From Pseudomonas sp. MN1F (GTDB lineage: Bacteria > Pseudomonadota > Gammaproteobacteria > Pseudomonadales > Pseudomonadaceae), in the NCBI RefSeq assembly GCF_009391885.1, contig NZ_VZII01000007.1, positions 124,001 through 188,000 on the forward strand: DNA of 64,000 bases, written 5' to 3'. Under the pieces are notes generated by a model. It ran no database searches. It had not been told where the DNA came from and saw only the letters and a program-made list of their open reading frames with translations. Positions 18,140 through 27,472 of the stretch are shown here, piece after piece (the stretch's first letter is position 1; each line of letters opens with the position of its first letter). The position numbers and the translations under genes were made by a program.

Positions 18140-18946
18140 ATGAACAAGCTGGCCGAGATGGTTCAAGCGCAGTTGCTCGCTGCCATCGACAACGATGACC
18201 TGGTCCTGCCAACCCTGCCCGAGGTAGCCCTGAGCATTCGCGAGGCTGCCGAAGACAGCGAGATCAGCGTGGCCGCCCTGAGCAAGGTGATCGGCCGTGA
18301 CGCCGCCCTGTCGGCGCGCCTGATCAAGGTGGTCAACAGCCCGCTGCTGCGCGCAGCGGTCGAAGTCACCGACCTGCACACGGCCATCACCCGCCTGGGC
18401 ATCAACTACAGCTGCAACCTGGCCATCGGCCTGGTGATCGAACAGATCTTCCATGCCCGCTCGTCGGCAGTTGAACAAAAATTGCGCGATATCTGGTCGA
18501 ACAGCCTTGAAGTTGCAGGCATAAGCTATGAAATTTGCCGCCGCTTTACGCAACTGAAACCCGACCAGGCGACGCTCGGCGGGCTGGTCAACCAGATCGG
18601 CGCGCTGCCAGTGCTGATCTATGCCGAAGAACACAACGAGCTGCTTTCCGACCCGGTCTGCCTGCACTATGTGATCGAGCAGATCCAGCCAGTGCTGGGG
18701 GACAAGATTCTCTCTTCGTGGGAGTTTCCCGAGCAGTTGGTCAACCTGCCGAGCCAGGTTCAGGACCTGGACCGGCGTACCGACAAGGTCGACTACATCG
18801 ATGTGGTGCAGATCGCCAAATGCCTGAGCCAGCGCGCGCGCAGCCGGCCGTTGGCGGCGCTGCCGGCTTATCGCCACCTTGGGCTGCCGTTTGGCACCGA
18901 ACTGGACGTTGCCGAGTTGCTGGAAGCGCGAAGCATGCTGCGCTGA
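18140..18946 (+). CDS. HDOD-domain protein
   Basis: A 268-residue cytoplasmic protein with one HDOD domain (about 20 to 215), starting LPTLPEVALSIREAAEDSEISVAALSKVI-like and continuing with RDAALSARLIKVVNSPLLR. HDOD domains resemble HD phosphohydrolases but lack most metal ligands and usually act as protein-interaction modules in signalling. No output domain is fused. Location after ygfZ gives no pathway clue; a role in regulation is family inference only. Confidence 0.85.
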   Translation: MNKLAEMVQAQLLAAIDNDDLVLPTLPEVALSIREAAEDSEISVAALSKVIGRDAALSARLIKVVNSPLLRAAVEVTDLHTAITRLGINYSCNLAIGLVIEQIFHARSSAVEQKLRDIWSNSLEVAGISYEICRRFTQLKPDQATLGGLVNQIGALPVLIYAEEHNELLSDPVCLHYVIEQIQPVLGDKILSSWEFPEQLVNLPSQVQDLDRRTDKVDYIDVVQIAKCLSQRARSRPLAALPAYRHLGLPFGTELDVAELLEARSMLR

Positions 18947-18989
18947 CTTGCGCTACCTGTACTGGCAACACATCAGTGCAGGCAACAGA

Positions 18990-20369
18990 TCAGTCGGCGA
19001 TAAAGCTCACGCGCACTTTCAACCCGCCCTTCTCGCCATCATGCAGGCTTATCTGCGCCAAGTGCGCCCTGCAGATCTCACCTACGATAGCCAACCCCAG
19101 CCCACTGCCCTGTACACCGCGCCGATAGAAGCGCTCGAACACCCGTTCGCGCTCATCTTCGGGAATCCCGGGGCCATCATCCTCGACCTCCAGCACCGCC
19201 GGCGCCAACACCCGAAGGATCACATTGCCGCCCGCCGGTGTATGCGCCAGCGCATTGTCCACCAGGTTGCTGAGCAGCTCGTTGAGCAAGGTCGGCTCCC
19301 CCTTCAACCACACTGGCGCCTCGGCCTCCAGGGCCAAGGCTACGCCCCGGTTGTATGCCAACGGTGCCATGGCCATGCCCAGTTCACGGGCCAGCTGACT
19401 CAAATCCAGGCGCTGGGCTCCGCCTTCGGCAATCGCTCGGGCACCGTTCTCGACCCGCGCCAGTGACAGCAACTGATTGGCCAGATGAGTCAGGCGATCT
19501 GTGCCTTGGGCCGCCGACTCCAGGGTCTGCCGCCACTCTTCGGGCTGCTGCGAACGCAACCCCAGTTCGACCCGCGCCTTCAGCGCCGCCAGCGGCGTGC
19601 GCAGTTCGTGGGCAGCCTCGGCAATGAACTGCGCCTGGCGTTCGAACTGCCCACGCAAACGCTCGGTGAAATGGTTCAAGGCACGCACCAGTGGGCCCAG
19701 TTCACGCTGTACCTGCACCACCGGCAACGCCCGCAGGTCATCCGGCTGACGCTCCTCCACCGCCGTGCGCAGGCGCTCCAGCGGGCGTAGCGCGGCGCTC
19801 ACCGCAAACCACACCATGACCAGCGCACCCAGTGCCAACATGCCCAGGCGCAGCAAGGTGTCGGCCATCAACCCACGGGCCATGCGCACCCGCGCCTCTT
19901 CGGTCTCGGCCACGCGGATTTCCGCCATGCCGTTCATGTTCGGCTCGCTCACCGCCTTCAGCAGGCTGACCACCCGTACATCCTGGCCGAGGTAGGTGGC
20001 GTCGTAGAAGCGCGCCAGCGCCGGGTAGTCGTCAGTGCGCGGCGTGCCGGGCGGCGGTGGTGGCAGGCGCTCGTAACCGGAAATCAGCTTCTGATTGATG
20101 TCCAGCACCTGGTAGTAGATACGCCCGGCGCTGTCGTAGGCGAAGGTGTCCAGCGCTACATAAGGCACGTCGGCACTGAGGCTGCCATCACGCTGGGACA
20201 GCCCGGCGGCGATGGTCCGCGCCGAGGCCAGCAAGGTGCGGTCATAGGCGGTATCCGCCGCTTCGCGACCGTTCCAGTAGGCGCTCAGGCCGCTGGCCAG
20301 CATCAGCACCACCAGCAGCAGCGCCAGGTTGCCCAGCAGCCGCCCGCGCAAGCTGCCGTTGTCACGCAT
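18990..20369 (-). CDS. tctE: Sensor histidine kinase TctE
   Basis: A 459-residue inner-membrane kinase. TM1 is about 11 to 31, the periplasmic sensor about 32 to 170 (with a proline run RLPPPPPGTP at 101 to 110), and TM2 about 173 to 194. HAMP follows; the H-box [16 protein letters not shown] has H254, the N-box is LLSNLVDNALAHTP and the G-box GSGLGLAIVGEI. It overlaps the upstream regulator by eight bases. The adjacent tricarboxylate transport genes make TctE, the citrate/tricarboxylate sensor kinase, the natural call. The ATG at 20369 (MRDNGSLRGR) gives the expected short cytoplasmic N-terminus. Confidence 0.9.
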   Translation of the reverse strand: MRDNGSLRGRLLGNLALLLVVLMLASGLSAYWNGREAADTAYDRTLLASARTIAAGLSQRDGSLSADVPYVALDTFAYDSAGRIYYQVLDINQKLISGYERLPPPPPGTPRTDDYPALARFYDATYLGQDVRVVSLLKAVSEPNMNGMAEIRVAETEEARVRMARGLMADTLLRLGMLALGALVMVWFAVSAALRPLERLRTAVEERQPDDLRALPVVQVQRELGPLVRALNHFTERLRGQFERQAQFIAEAAHELRTPLAALKARVELGLRSQQPEEWRQTLESAAQGTDRLTHLANQLLSLARVENGARAIAEGGAQRLDLSQLARELGMAMAPLAYNRGVALALEAEAPVWLKGEPTLLNELLSNLVDNALAHTPAGGNVILRVLAPAVLEVEDDGPGIPEDERERVFERFYRRGVQGSGLGLAIVGEICRAHLAQISLHDGEKGGLKVRVSFIAD

Positions 20370-21033
20370 CGCGGTGCTCGAGCAGGTAACCCAGCCCGCG
20401 GAAAGTGACGATGGCGACCGGGTGGCCATCGAGCTTCTTGCGCAGCCGATGGATGTAGATTTCGATGGCGTCGGGGCTGGCCTCTTCATCCAGGCCGAAT
20501 ACCTGGGCGGCCAGCTGTTCCTTGCTCATCACCCGGCCTGGGCGGGCGATCAAGGCCTCCAGCACGCTTTGTTCGCGCGAGGTCAGGGTCAGGTTGTCCT
20601 CGCCGAGGCTGAAGCGCCGGGTGTCCAGGTCGTAAACCAGTGGCCCGCAGCGCTGCTGGCGTTCGCCACCGAGCACACTGCGCCTGAGCAGGGCCTTTAC
20701 CCGCGCCTCAAGCTCGGTCAGCTCAAAGGGCTTGGCCAGGTAATCATCGGCGCCGAGGTTCAGGCCATGCACGCGGTCCTTCACATCGCTGCGCGCGGTA
20801 AGCATCAGCACCGGCAGGGTCTTGCCACGGCCACGCAGGCGCGCCAGCACCTCGAAACCGTCCATGCGCGGCAGGCCCACGTCGAGCACGGCAACGGCGT
20901 ATTCCTCGCTGGCCAAGGCCAGGTCGGCGGCCACGCCATCGTGCAATACATCCACGGTCAGGCCGTGGCTTTTCAGGGCCTGAGCCACGCTTTCGGCCAG
21001 TTGCAGATGGTCTTCGACCAGCAGCACACGCAT
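20362..21033 (-). CDS. tctD: Response regulator TctD (OmpR family)
   Basis: A 223-residue regulator. The receiver domain has E7-D8, phospho-acceptor D51 in AVLDVGLPRMDGF, T79 and K101 (LAKPFEL). The winged helix ends VTFRGLGYLLEHRD. TctD of Salmonella and pseudomonads controls tricarboxylate transport genes; here it is divergent from a porin-tctCBA operon with 200 bp between, which contains two 8-bp direct repeats one helical turn apart, the usual OmpR-class binding pattern. Whether it activates or represses when phosphorylated cannot be read. Confidence 0.9.
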   Translation of the reverse strand: MRVLLVEDHLQLAESVAQALKSHGLTVDVLHDGVAADLALASEEYAVAVLDVGLPRMDGFEVLARLRGRGKTLPVLMLTARSDVKDRVHGLNLGADDYLAKPFELTELEARVKALLRRSVLGGERQQRCGPLVYDLDTRRFSLGEDNLTLTSREQSVLEALIARPGRVMSKEQLAAQVFGLDEEASPDAIEIYIHRLRKKLDGHPVAIVTFRGLGYLLEHRDA

Positions 21034-21109
21034 CGGATTCTCCCTGCTCGGGTGGGGCGGTGGCGCGGAGTGTACCGCTGTCGCCGGGCCTGTGAAGCCC
21101 CTCGGAACA

Positions 21110-21141
21110 AACCTTTCACGCTGAAAGGTTAGCGAAAGGTT
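21110..21141. promoter_or_regulatory. Candidate TctD operator
   Basis: GAAAGGTT occurs twice as a direct repeat 11 bp apart (21123-21130 and 21134-21141), and its exact inverse AACCTTTC is at 21110-21117. Direct half-sites one helical turn apart are typical of OmpR-class regulators. The block lies about 80 bp before tctD and about 95 bp before the porin, suited to control both. Confidence 0.6.
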
Positions 21142-21233
21142 GATTGCCTAGCATCGCACTACGGTCGCTCCACGCACCGAAAAAAGCACCAGCAAGGTGC
21201 AACGAATAAGAACAAAAAAACGGAGTCATCCCG

Positions 21234-22523
21234 ATGCTGTCATTACAGCCTCAGGCGTTCGCGCCTAGCCGTTCCCTGTCCGCACGCCCTTCTGCCATCG
21301 CCAGTGCCCTTGCACTTGCCGGTGTCGCCCCGCTGAGCCAGGCCGCCTTCTTCGAAGACAGCACGGCCACCTTCGAAACCCGCAACATGTACTTCAATCG
21401 CGACTTCCGCGACGGCACCAGCGCGCAGCAATCCAAGCGCGACGAATGGGCCCAGGGCTTCATGCTCAACTTCGAGTCCGGCTACACCGATGGCCCCGTG
21501 GGCTTCGGCCTGGATGCGCTGGGCATGCTGGGCATCAAGCTCGACTCCAGCCCCGACCGCACCGACACCGGCCTGCTGCCGACCCACGATGACGGCAAGG
21601 CCGCCGACGAGTACTCCAAGCTCGGCCTGACCGGCAAGGTGAAAGTGTCGAAGACCGAACTGAAGATCGGCACCCTGATCCCTGAACTGCCGACCCTGCA
21701 GCCCAACGATGGTCGCATCCTGCCGCAAACCTTCGAGGGCGGCCTGCTGACCTCGCAGGAGATCAAGGGCCTGACTTTCACCGGCGGGCGCCTGGACAAG
21801 GCCAAGGACCGCAACGACACCAACTGGGAAGACCTGGCCCTCAACAACAAGAACGGCCGTTTCGGCGGCACCTTCAGCGCCGACAACCTCGACCTGGCCG
21901 GCCTGGACTACAAGTTCACCGACCGCATCACCGGCAGCTACCACTTCGCCCAGCTCGAAGACATCTACCGCCAGCACTTCATCGGCATGCTCGCCACCCA
22001 GCCCTGGGGCCCGGGCACCTTCGGCGCCGATGTGCGCCTGGCGATCAGCGACGATGCCGGCGCGGCCAAGGCCGGGCGCATCGACAACACCACCTTCAAC
22101 ACCCTGCTCAGCTACAGCCTGGGCGGGCACAAGGTCAGCGCCGCCTGGCAGCAACTGTCGGGCGACAGCGCCTTCCCCTACATCGATGGCGCCGACCCGT
22201 ACCTGGTCAACTTCGTCCAGATCAACGACTTCGCAGGTAGAGACGAACGCTCGTGGCAAGCCCGCTACGACTACAACTTCGCCGCCCTCGGCGTGCCCGG
22301 CCTGACCTTCATGACCCGCTACATCAACGGCGACAACGTCAGCCGCGCCGCCGGTGGCGAGGGCAAGGAGTGGGAACGTGATACCGAACTGAAGTACGTG
22401 GTACAAAGCGGCCCGTTGAAGAACGTCGCCGTGCGCCTGCGCAACGCCACCTTCCGCTCCAACTTCGCCCGCGACGCGGACGAAGTGCGGCTGCTGGTGA
22501 GCTACAGCGTAGCGCTGTGGTAA
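21234..22523 (+). CDS. opdH: OprD-family outer membrane porin, OpdH type
   Basis: A 429-residue porin. After a long basic leader and signal peptide ending LSQAAFFED (mature near 38) the protein shows alternating beta strands, with the OprD hallmarks RNMYFNRDF, DEWAQGFMLNFESGYT, TELKIGTL.PELP and LEDIYRQHF, and a C-terminal aromatic strand ending SYSVALW, needed for Bam insertion. P. aeruginosa OpdH takes up cis-aconitate and related tricarboxylates and is TctD controlled. The position upstream of tctCBA supports the same role here. The start at 21234 gives an unusually long n-region, so translation could begin later. Confidence 0.85.
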   Translation: MLSLQPQAFAPSRSLSARPSAIASALALAGVAPLSQAAFFEDSTATFETRNMYFNRDFRDGTSAQQSKRDEWAQGFMLNFESGYTDGPVGFGLDALGMLGIKLDSSPDRTDTGLLPTHDDGKAADEYSKLGLTGKVKVSKTELKIGTLIPELPTLQPNDGRILPQTFEGGLLTSQEIKGLTFTGGRLDKAKDRNDTNWEDLALNNKNGRFGGTFSADNLDLAGLDYKFTDRITGSYHFAQLEDIYRQHFIGMLATQPWGPGTFGADVRLAISDDAGAAKAGRIDNTTFNTLLSYSLGGHKVSAAWQQLSGDSAFPYIDGADPYLVNFVQINDFAGRDERSWQARYDYNFAALGVPGLTFMTRYINGDNVSRAAGGEGKEWERDTELKYVVQSGPLKNVAVRLRNATFRSNFARDADEVRLLVSYSVALW

Positions 22524-22566
22524 CCCAAGCGGTACCCCATAACAAAAACGCTCACGGAGACATTCG

Positions 22567-23547
22567 ATGACCTTTTCACTGCGCCGCCTCGTCCTCGCCA
22601 CCGGCTGCCTGCTGCTGGCCGGCAATGCCCTCGCTGCCGAACCGAAACGCCCTGAATGCATCGCCCCGGCCTCGCCCGGCGGTGGCTTCGACCTGACCTG
22701 CAAACTGGTGCAGAGCGCCCTGGTGCAGGAGAAGATCCTCAGCAAGCCGATGCGCGTGACCTACATGCCCGGCGGTGTCGGTGCAGTGGCCTATAACGCC
22801 GTGGTCGCCCAGCGCCCGGCCGACGCCGGCACCCTGGTGGCCTGGTCCAGCGGCTCGCTGCTGAACCTGGCCCAGGGCAAGTTCGGCCGTTTCGATGAAA
22901 ACGCGGTGAAATGGCTGGCCGCGGTCGGCACCAGCTACGGCGCCATCGCGGTGAAGAGTGATTCGCCCTACAAGACCCTCGACGACCTGGTCGCCGCCCT
23001 GAAGAAAGACCCGAGCAAGGTGGTGATCGGCTCCGGTGGCACCGTCGGCAGCCAGGACTGGATGCAGACCGCACTGATCGCCAAGGCCGCCGGCATCAAC
23101 CCGCGCGACCTGCGCTACGTGGCCCTGGAAGGCGGCGGCGAGATCGCCACCGCGCTGCTGGGCGGGCACATCCAGGTTGGCTCCACCGACATCTCCGACT
23201 CCATGCCGCACATCCAGAGCGGCAACATGCGCATCCTCGCGGTGTTCGCGGAAAACCGCCTGGACGAGCCGGAAATGAAGGACATCCCTACCGCCAAGGA
23301 ACAGGGCTACGACATCGTCTGGCCGGTGGTACGCGGCTTCTACCTGGGGCCGAAGGTGAGCGACGAAGACTACGCCTGGTGGAAAGAATCGTTCGACAAG
23401 ATGCTGGCTTCGGAAGACTTCGCCAAGCTGCGTGACCAGCGCGAGCTGTTCCCGTTCGCCATGACCGGCGCCGAGCTGGACGGCTATGTGAAGAAGCAGG
23501 TGACTGAGTACAAGGCACTGGCCAAGGAATTCGGCCTGATCCAGTAA
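22567..23547 (+). CDS. tctC: Tripartite tricarboxylate transporter solute-binding protein TctC
   Basis: TctC is the periplasmic citrate/tricarboxylate-binding subunit of a TTT-family transporter. The product is 326 residues with a signal peptide (MTFSLRRLVLATGCLLLAG, cleavage after ALA near residue 24). The Bug-type fold is shown by ECIAPASPGGGFDLTCK, MRVTYMPGGVGAVAYN and GSGGTVGSQDWMQTALI. It lies 43 bp after the porin and before tctB and tctA, the standard order. Confidence 0.93.
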   Translation: MTFSLRRLVLATGCLLLAGNALAAEPKRPECIAPASPGGGFDLTCKLVQSALVQEKILSKPMRVTYMPGGVGAVAYNAVVAQRPADAGTLVAWSSGSLLNLAQGKFGRFDENAVKWLAAVGTSYGAIAVKSDSPYKTLDDLVAALKKDPSKVVIGSGGTVGSQDWMQTALIAKAAGINPRDLRYVALEGGGEIATALLGGHIQVGSTDISDSMPHIQSGNMRILAVFAENRLDEPEMKDIPTAKEQGYDIVWPVVRGFYLGPKVSDEDYAWWKESFDKMLASEDFAKLRDQRELFPFAMTGAELDGYVKKQVTEYKALAKEFGLIQ

Positions 23548-23568
23548 GCCCCCGACCTTTCACCGATC

Positions 23569-23591
23569 CCTGTGGGAGCGGGCGTGCCCGC
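23569..23591 (+). repeat. REP fragment in the tctC-tctB gap
   Basis: CTGTGGGAGCGGGCGTGCCCGC contains the P. putida REP core (gtgggagcgggc) with its short GCGGGC/GCCCGC hairpin. It sits inside the operon, between the tctC stop and tctB, where it may affect relative expression of the two. Confidence 0.65.
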
Positions 23592-23625
23592 ACCCCCAGG
23601 GCACGCGCCCAACGAGGACTCTTTG

Positions 23626-24084
23626 ATGATCCTGCAACGCATCTTCGCCCTGGCCCTGCTGGCGGTGTGCGCCGCCCTGGCCGTGATGGCCTGGCCCTAC
23701 CAGGCCGCGTTTTCCTACGAACCGGTGGGGCCACGCGCCTACCCACTGCTGATGCTCGGCCTGATGGGCCTGGGCCTGCTGTACCTGGCGATCCGTCCCA
23801 CGCCCATCGTGCGCAAGGACGACGAACCCGAACTGGACCGCGAAACCCTGATCAAGATCGCCGTCTGCGTCGGCTTGCTGATCGTCTTCGCCGGCACGTT
23901 CGAACCCTTGGGCTTCATCCTCAGCGCCATCCTGGTCGGTATCCCCATGGCCCGGCTGTACGGCGGCCGCTGGCTGCACAGCGCCCTCGTGGTGGTGGGC
24001 ATGAGCGTGTTCCTCTACTGGCTGTTCGACCGCGTCATGGACGTGCCCCTGCCCCTCGGCCTGCTGAGCGTACTGGAGAACTGA
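23626..24084 (+). CDS. tctB: Tripartite tricarboxylate transporter small membrane subunit TctB
   Basis: TctB is the small, four-helix membrane subunit of the TTT transporter. The product is 152 residues with hydrophobic segments at about 5 to 22, 38 to 56, 82 to 100 and 110 to 140. The ATG at 23626 was chosen because it starts at the first membrane helix and follows AACGAGGA; the upstream reading runs through a REP sequence. It ends three bases before tctA. Confidence 0.9.
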   Translation: MILQRIFALALLAVCAALAVMAWPYQAAFSYEPVGPRAYPLLMLGLMGLGLLYLAIRPTPIVRKDDEPELDRETLIKIAVCVGLLIVFAGTFEPLGFILSAILVGIPMARLYGGRWLHSALVVVGMSVFLYWLFDRVMDVPLPLGLLSVLEN

Positions 24085-24087
24085 CAT

Positions 24088-25602
24088 ATGGATACCTTGA
24101 GCTACCTGGGCCAGGGCTTCGGCGTCGCCCTGTCCCCCTACAACCTGGTCACCGCCCTGGCGGGCACGCTGATCGGCACCGTGGTCGGCCTGCTGCCGGG
24201 CCTGGGCCCGATCAACGGCGTGGCCCTGCTGATCCCGATCGCCTTCGCCCTTGGCCTGCCACCGGAGTCGGCGCTGATCCTGCTGGCCGCGGTGTACCTG
24301 GGCTGCGAATACGGCGGGCGGATCAGCTCGATCCTGCTGAACATTCCGGGCGAAGCCTCGACCGTGATGACCACCCTCGACGGCTACCCGATGGCGCGCC
24401 AGGGCTTGGCCGGCGTGGCTTTGTCGCTGTCGGCGTGGAGCTCGTTCATTGGCGCGTTCATCGCTACCTGCGGCATGGTGCTGTTCGCCCCGCTGCTGGC
24501 AAAATGGGCGATTGCCTTCGGCCCCGCGGAATACTTCGTGCTGATGGTGTTCGCCATCGTCGCCCTTGGCGGCATGGCCGGCGACAAGCCACTGAAGACC
24601 TTCATCGCCGCCCTGATCGGCCTGTTCCTGTCGGCGGTCGGCATCGACGCCAACAGCGGCGTATACCGCTTCACCGGTGACAGCGTGCACCTGGCCGACG
24701 GCATCCAGTTCGTGGTGCTGGTACTGGGCCTGTTCTCGATCAGCGAGATCCTCCTGCTGCTGGAGAAGACCCACCATGGCCACCAGGCGGTGAAAGCCAC
24801 CGGGCGCATGCTGTTCAACTTCAAGGAAGCGGCCTCCGTGTTCGTGGTCAACATCCGCTGCGGCCTGTTGGGCTTCATCATGGGCGTGCTGCCTGGGGCC
24901 GGCGCGACCCTGGCCAGCGCCGTGGCCTACATGACCGAGAAACGCATCGCCGGTGAAAAAGGCAAGTTCGGCAAAGGTGACGCCCGCGGCCTGGCTGCCC
25001 CGGAAACCGCCATCGGTGCTTCCTGCTGTGGCGCCCTGGTGCCAATGCTGACCCTCGGCGTCCCCGGTTCGGGCACCACCGCGGTGATGATCGGCGCGCT
25101 GACCCTGTACAACATCACCCCAGGCCCATTGCTGTTCGAACAGCAGCCGGACATCGTCTGGGGCCTGATCGCCTCGCTGTTCATCGCCAACATCATGCTG
25201 GTGGTCCTGAACATCCCGATGATCCGCATCTTCACCCGCATTCTCGCCGTGCCGAACTGGGCGTTGGTACCGGTAATTGCGATCATCACCGGGATCGGCG
25301 TCTATGCCGTGCATGCCACTACCTTCGACCTGTTCCTGATGGTCGGCATCGGCATCATGGGCTACATCCTGCGCAAGCTGGACTTCCCGCTGTCGCCGAT
25401 CCTGCTCGGTTTCATCCTCGGCGGCCTGATGGAGCAGAACCTGCGCCGGGCACTGTCGATTTCCAACGGTGAGCTGGGCATCCTCTGGTCGAGCACCATC
25501 AGCATGTCGGTGTGGGTGCTGACCCTGTGCATGCTGACCCTGCCACTGCTGCGCATCTGGCGCAAACGCAGCCTGCAGCGCCGGGCCTTGGCGGATGCCT
25601 GA
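24088..25602 (+). CDS. tctA: Tripartite tricarboxylate transporter large membrane subunit TctA
   Basis: TctA is the 12-helix permease subunit that couples solute entry to the ion gradient. The product is 504 residues, the family size. Conserved glycine-rich loops GLLPGLGPINGVALL, GGRISSILLNIPGEAS and FIMGVLPGAGATLASA are visible, as is GALVPMLTLGVPGSGTTAVM. It overlaps the AbrB-like gene by eight bases. Confidence 0.94.
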   Translation: MDTLSYLGQGFGVALSPYNLVTALAGTLIGTVVGLLPGLGPINGVALLIPIAFALGLPPESALILLAAVYLGCEYGGRISSILLNIPGEASTVMTTLDGYPMARQGLAGVALSLSAWSSFIGAFIATCGMVLFAPLLAKWAIAFGPAEYFVLMVFAIVALGGMAGDKPLKTFIAALIGLFLSAVGIDANSGVYRFTGDSVHLADGIQFVVLVLGLFSISEILLLLEKTHHGHQAVKATGRMLFNFKEAASVFVVNIRCGLLGFIMGVLPGAGATLASAVAYMTEKRIAGEKGKFGKGDARGLAAPETAIGASCCGALVPMLTLGVPGSGTTAVMIGALTLYNITPGPLLFEQQPDIVWGLIASLFIANIMLVVLNIPMIRIFTRILAVPNWALVPVIAIITGIGVYAVHATTFDLFLMVGIGIMGYILRKLDFPLSPILLGFILGGLMEQNLRRALSISNGELGILWSSTISMSVWVLTLCMLTLPLLRIWRKRSLQRRALADA

Positions 25603-26626
25603 TCGGCCACTGCCGCTGTTTGTCGCAACCGGGCTGGTCGGCCTTGCTGGCGGTTTTGCCGCCAGCAAGGTCGGCTGGCCTTTGCCGTGGATGGTCGGCG
25701 CGTTGCTGGCGATCATCCTGGTGCGCTGCCTGACGCCCTGGCAGTTGTCGGAAATCCCCAATGGCCGCAAGTGCGGGCAATGCATCATCGGCATCGGTAT
25801 CGGCTTGCACTTCACTCCAGCGGTGATCGAGCAGGTCGCCAGCCACTTCGCGCTGATCTTCTTCGGCGCCCTGTTCACCACGCTTTCCAGCGTGATCAGC
25901 ATGTGGCTGCTGCGGCGTACCGGTGAAGACCGCGCCACGGCCTTCTTCGCCAGCATGCCCGGTGGTTCGGGGGAGATGGTCAACCTTGGCGCACGCAATG
26001 GCGCGGTACTCAGCCAGGTGGCGGCGGCGCAGAGCCTGCGCGTGCTGGCTGTGGTGCTATGCGTGCCGGCACTGTTCAAATTGCTGCTGGGTGACGGCGT
26101 GCCGCTGAATCACGCCGGCAGTGTCAGCTGGGGTTGGCTGGCGCTGATCGTGCCGCTCGGCGTGGGGGTCGGTTTTGCCTGGCAACGCCTGCGCCAGCCC
26201 AACCCGTGGCTGTTCGGGCCGTTGCTGGCCGCCGCGTCGGTGAGCCTGGCGGGCAACCTGCAGATCGCCTTGCCCAATGGTGCCAGCCAGATCGGCCAGT
26301 GGCTGATCGGCAGTGGCCTGGCCTGCCATTTCAACCGTGCGTTCTTCCGCCGCGCGCCGTCCTTTCTCGGGCGCACGCTGCTGGCCACGGCGCTGTGCAT
26401 GGCGATTGCCGGCAGCGCGGCGTGGGGGTTGAGCGTGATGACCGAGCTCGACCTGCGTTCGCTGACCCTGGGGATGATGCCAGGCGGGATCGCCGAGATG
26501 AGCCTGACGGCCGAAACCCTGCAGCTGTCGGTGCCGCTGGTGACGGCGCTGCAGGTGGTGCGGTTGATCCTGGTGCTGTTTCTGGCGGAGCCGTTGTTCC
26601 GCTATTGGATCAAGGCTCAGGACTAG
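25595..26626 (+). CDS. AbrB-family (COG3180) membrane protein
   Basis: A 343-residue protein with about ten hydrophobic helices and two related halves, the pattern of the membrane AbrB/ammonia monooxygenase family (PF05145). The repeated motif FASMPGGSGEMVNLGA (first half) and LGMMPGGIAEMSLTA (second half) marks the duplication. It overlaps tctA by eight bases, so it is co-translated with the transporter. The AbrB name refers to E. coli aidB regulator AbrB and does not imply the Bacillus DNA-binding protein. A transport or accessory role with TctCBA is inferred from position. Confidence 0.82.
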   Translation: MPDRPLPLFVATGLVGLAGGFAASKVGWPLPWMVGALLAIILVRCLTPWQLSEIPNGRKCGQCIIGIGIGLHFTPAVIEQVASHFALIFFGALFTTLSSVISMWLLRRTGEDRATAFFASMPGGSGEMVNLGARNGAVLSQVAAAQSLRVLAVVLCVPALFKLLLGDGVPLNHAGSVSWGWLALIVPLGVGVGFAWQRLRQPNPWLFGPLLAAASVSLAGNLQIALPNGASQIGQWLIGSGLACHFNRAFFRRAPSFLGRTLLATALCMAIAGSAAWGLSVMTELDLRSLTLGMMPGGIAEMSLTAETLQLSVPLVTALQVVRLILVLFLAEPLFRYWIKAQD

Positions 26627-26644
26627 GGGCCGCCAGGCAGCCCC
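26626..26644. terminator. Candidate convergent hairpin between the tct operon and ung
   Basis: GGGGC and GCCCC arms plus an inner GCC/GGC pair with one mismatch form a short GC-rich stem starting at the last base of the AbrB-like stop codon. No T-tract is seen on either side, so termination is uncertain. Confidence 0.35.
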
Positions 26645-26653
26645 TGCCCGGCT

Positions 26654-27346
26654 TCAAAGTGGCGGCAGCGCCCAGTGGATCGGCGCCATGCCACGCTGTT
26701 CGAGGAAGCTGTTGGTGCGGCTGAAGTGCCCGCAGCCAAGGAACCCGCGATAGGCCGATAGCGGCGACGGGTGCACCGACTTGAGCACCAGGTGCTTGGT
26801 GCCATCGATCAGCTTCTGCTTGCCTTGGGCATGCGCGCCCCACAGCAGGAACACCACGTTCGGGCACTGCTCGCTGACCACCTGGATGATCCGGTCGGTA
26901 AAGAACTCCCAACCCTTCTTCGCATGCGAAGCGGCATTGGCGCGCTCGACGGTCATGGTCGTGTTGAGCAGCAACACACCCTGCTCGGCCCAGCTTTGCA
27001 GGTAGCCGTGGCTGGCGATCGGGATGTTCAGGTCGCGCTGCAGCTCTTTATAGATGTTGACCAGCGACGGTGGCGCCGGCACGCCCGGCTGTACCGAGAA
27101 GCACAGGCCATGGGCCTGGCCCGGGCCGTGGTATGGGTCCTGGCCGAGGATCACCACCTTGACCTGCTCCAGCGGCGTGGAATTGAGCGCATTGAAGATC
27201 AGCGGCCCCGGCGGGTAGATCTCCTTGCCGGCTGCGTACTCCTGGCGCAGGAACTCACGCAACTGGTGCATGTAGGGCTGGTCGAACTCGGCGCGCAGTG
27301 CAGCCTTCCAGCCGGGTTCGAGTTTGATGCGATCGTCTTCAGTCAT
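26654..27346 (-). CDS. ung: Uracil-DNA glycosylase
   Basis: Ung removes uracil from DNA to begin base excision repair. The product is 230 residues. The water-activating loop [18 protein letters not shown] and the minor-groove loop [13 protein letters not shown], containing the catalytic His, are both intact. Uracil-recognition [14 protein letters not shown] is also present. The ATG at 27346 ([14 protein letters not shown]) fits the family; the reading further upstream crosses the divergent promoter of the next gene and has no homology. Confidence 0.96.
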   Translation of the reverse strand: MTEDDRIKLEPGWKAALRAEFDQPYMHQLREFLRQEYAAGKEIYPPGPLIFNALNSTPLEQVKVVILGQDPYHGPGQAHGLCFSVQPGVPAPPSLVNIYKELQRDLNIPIASHGYLQSWAEQGVLLLNTTMTVERANAASHAKKGWEFFTDRIIQVVSEQCPNVVFLLWGAHAQGKQKLIDGTKHLVLKSVHPSPLSAYRGFLGCGHFSRTNSFLEQRGMAPIHWALPPL

Positions 27347-27472
27347 GGGGACATCCGTAAACAATGGCGCGACACTAGGTAAGCGAATTGCCCTTGTCAA
27401 TCGATCCGACCGAAGACCGGCATGATCGGCCATGCGGGCCATACTTGGGAGATGACTTGCGCGAGGTAGTCC

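Noticed and set aside
23560-26079. Open frame of 839 codons on the minus strand
   Set aside because: Antisense to tctB, tctA and the AbrB-like gene, all of which have recognisable motifs and tight operon spacing.
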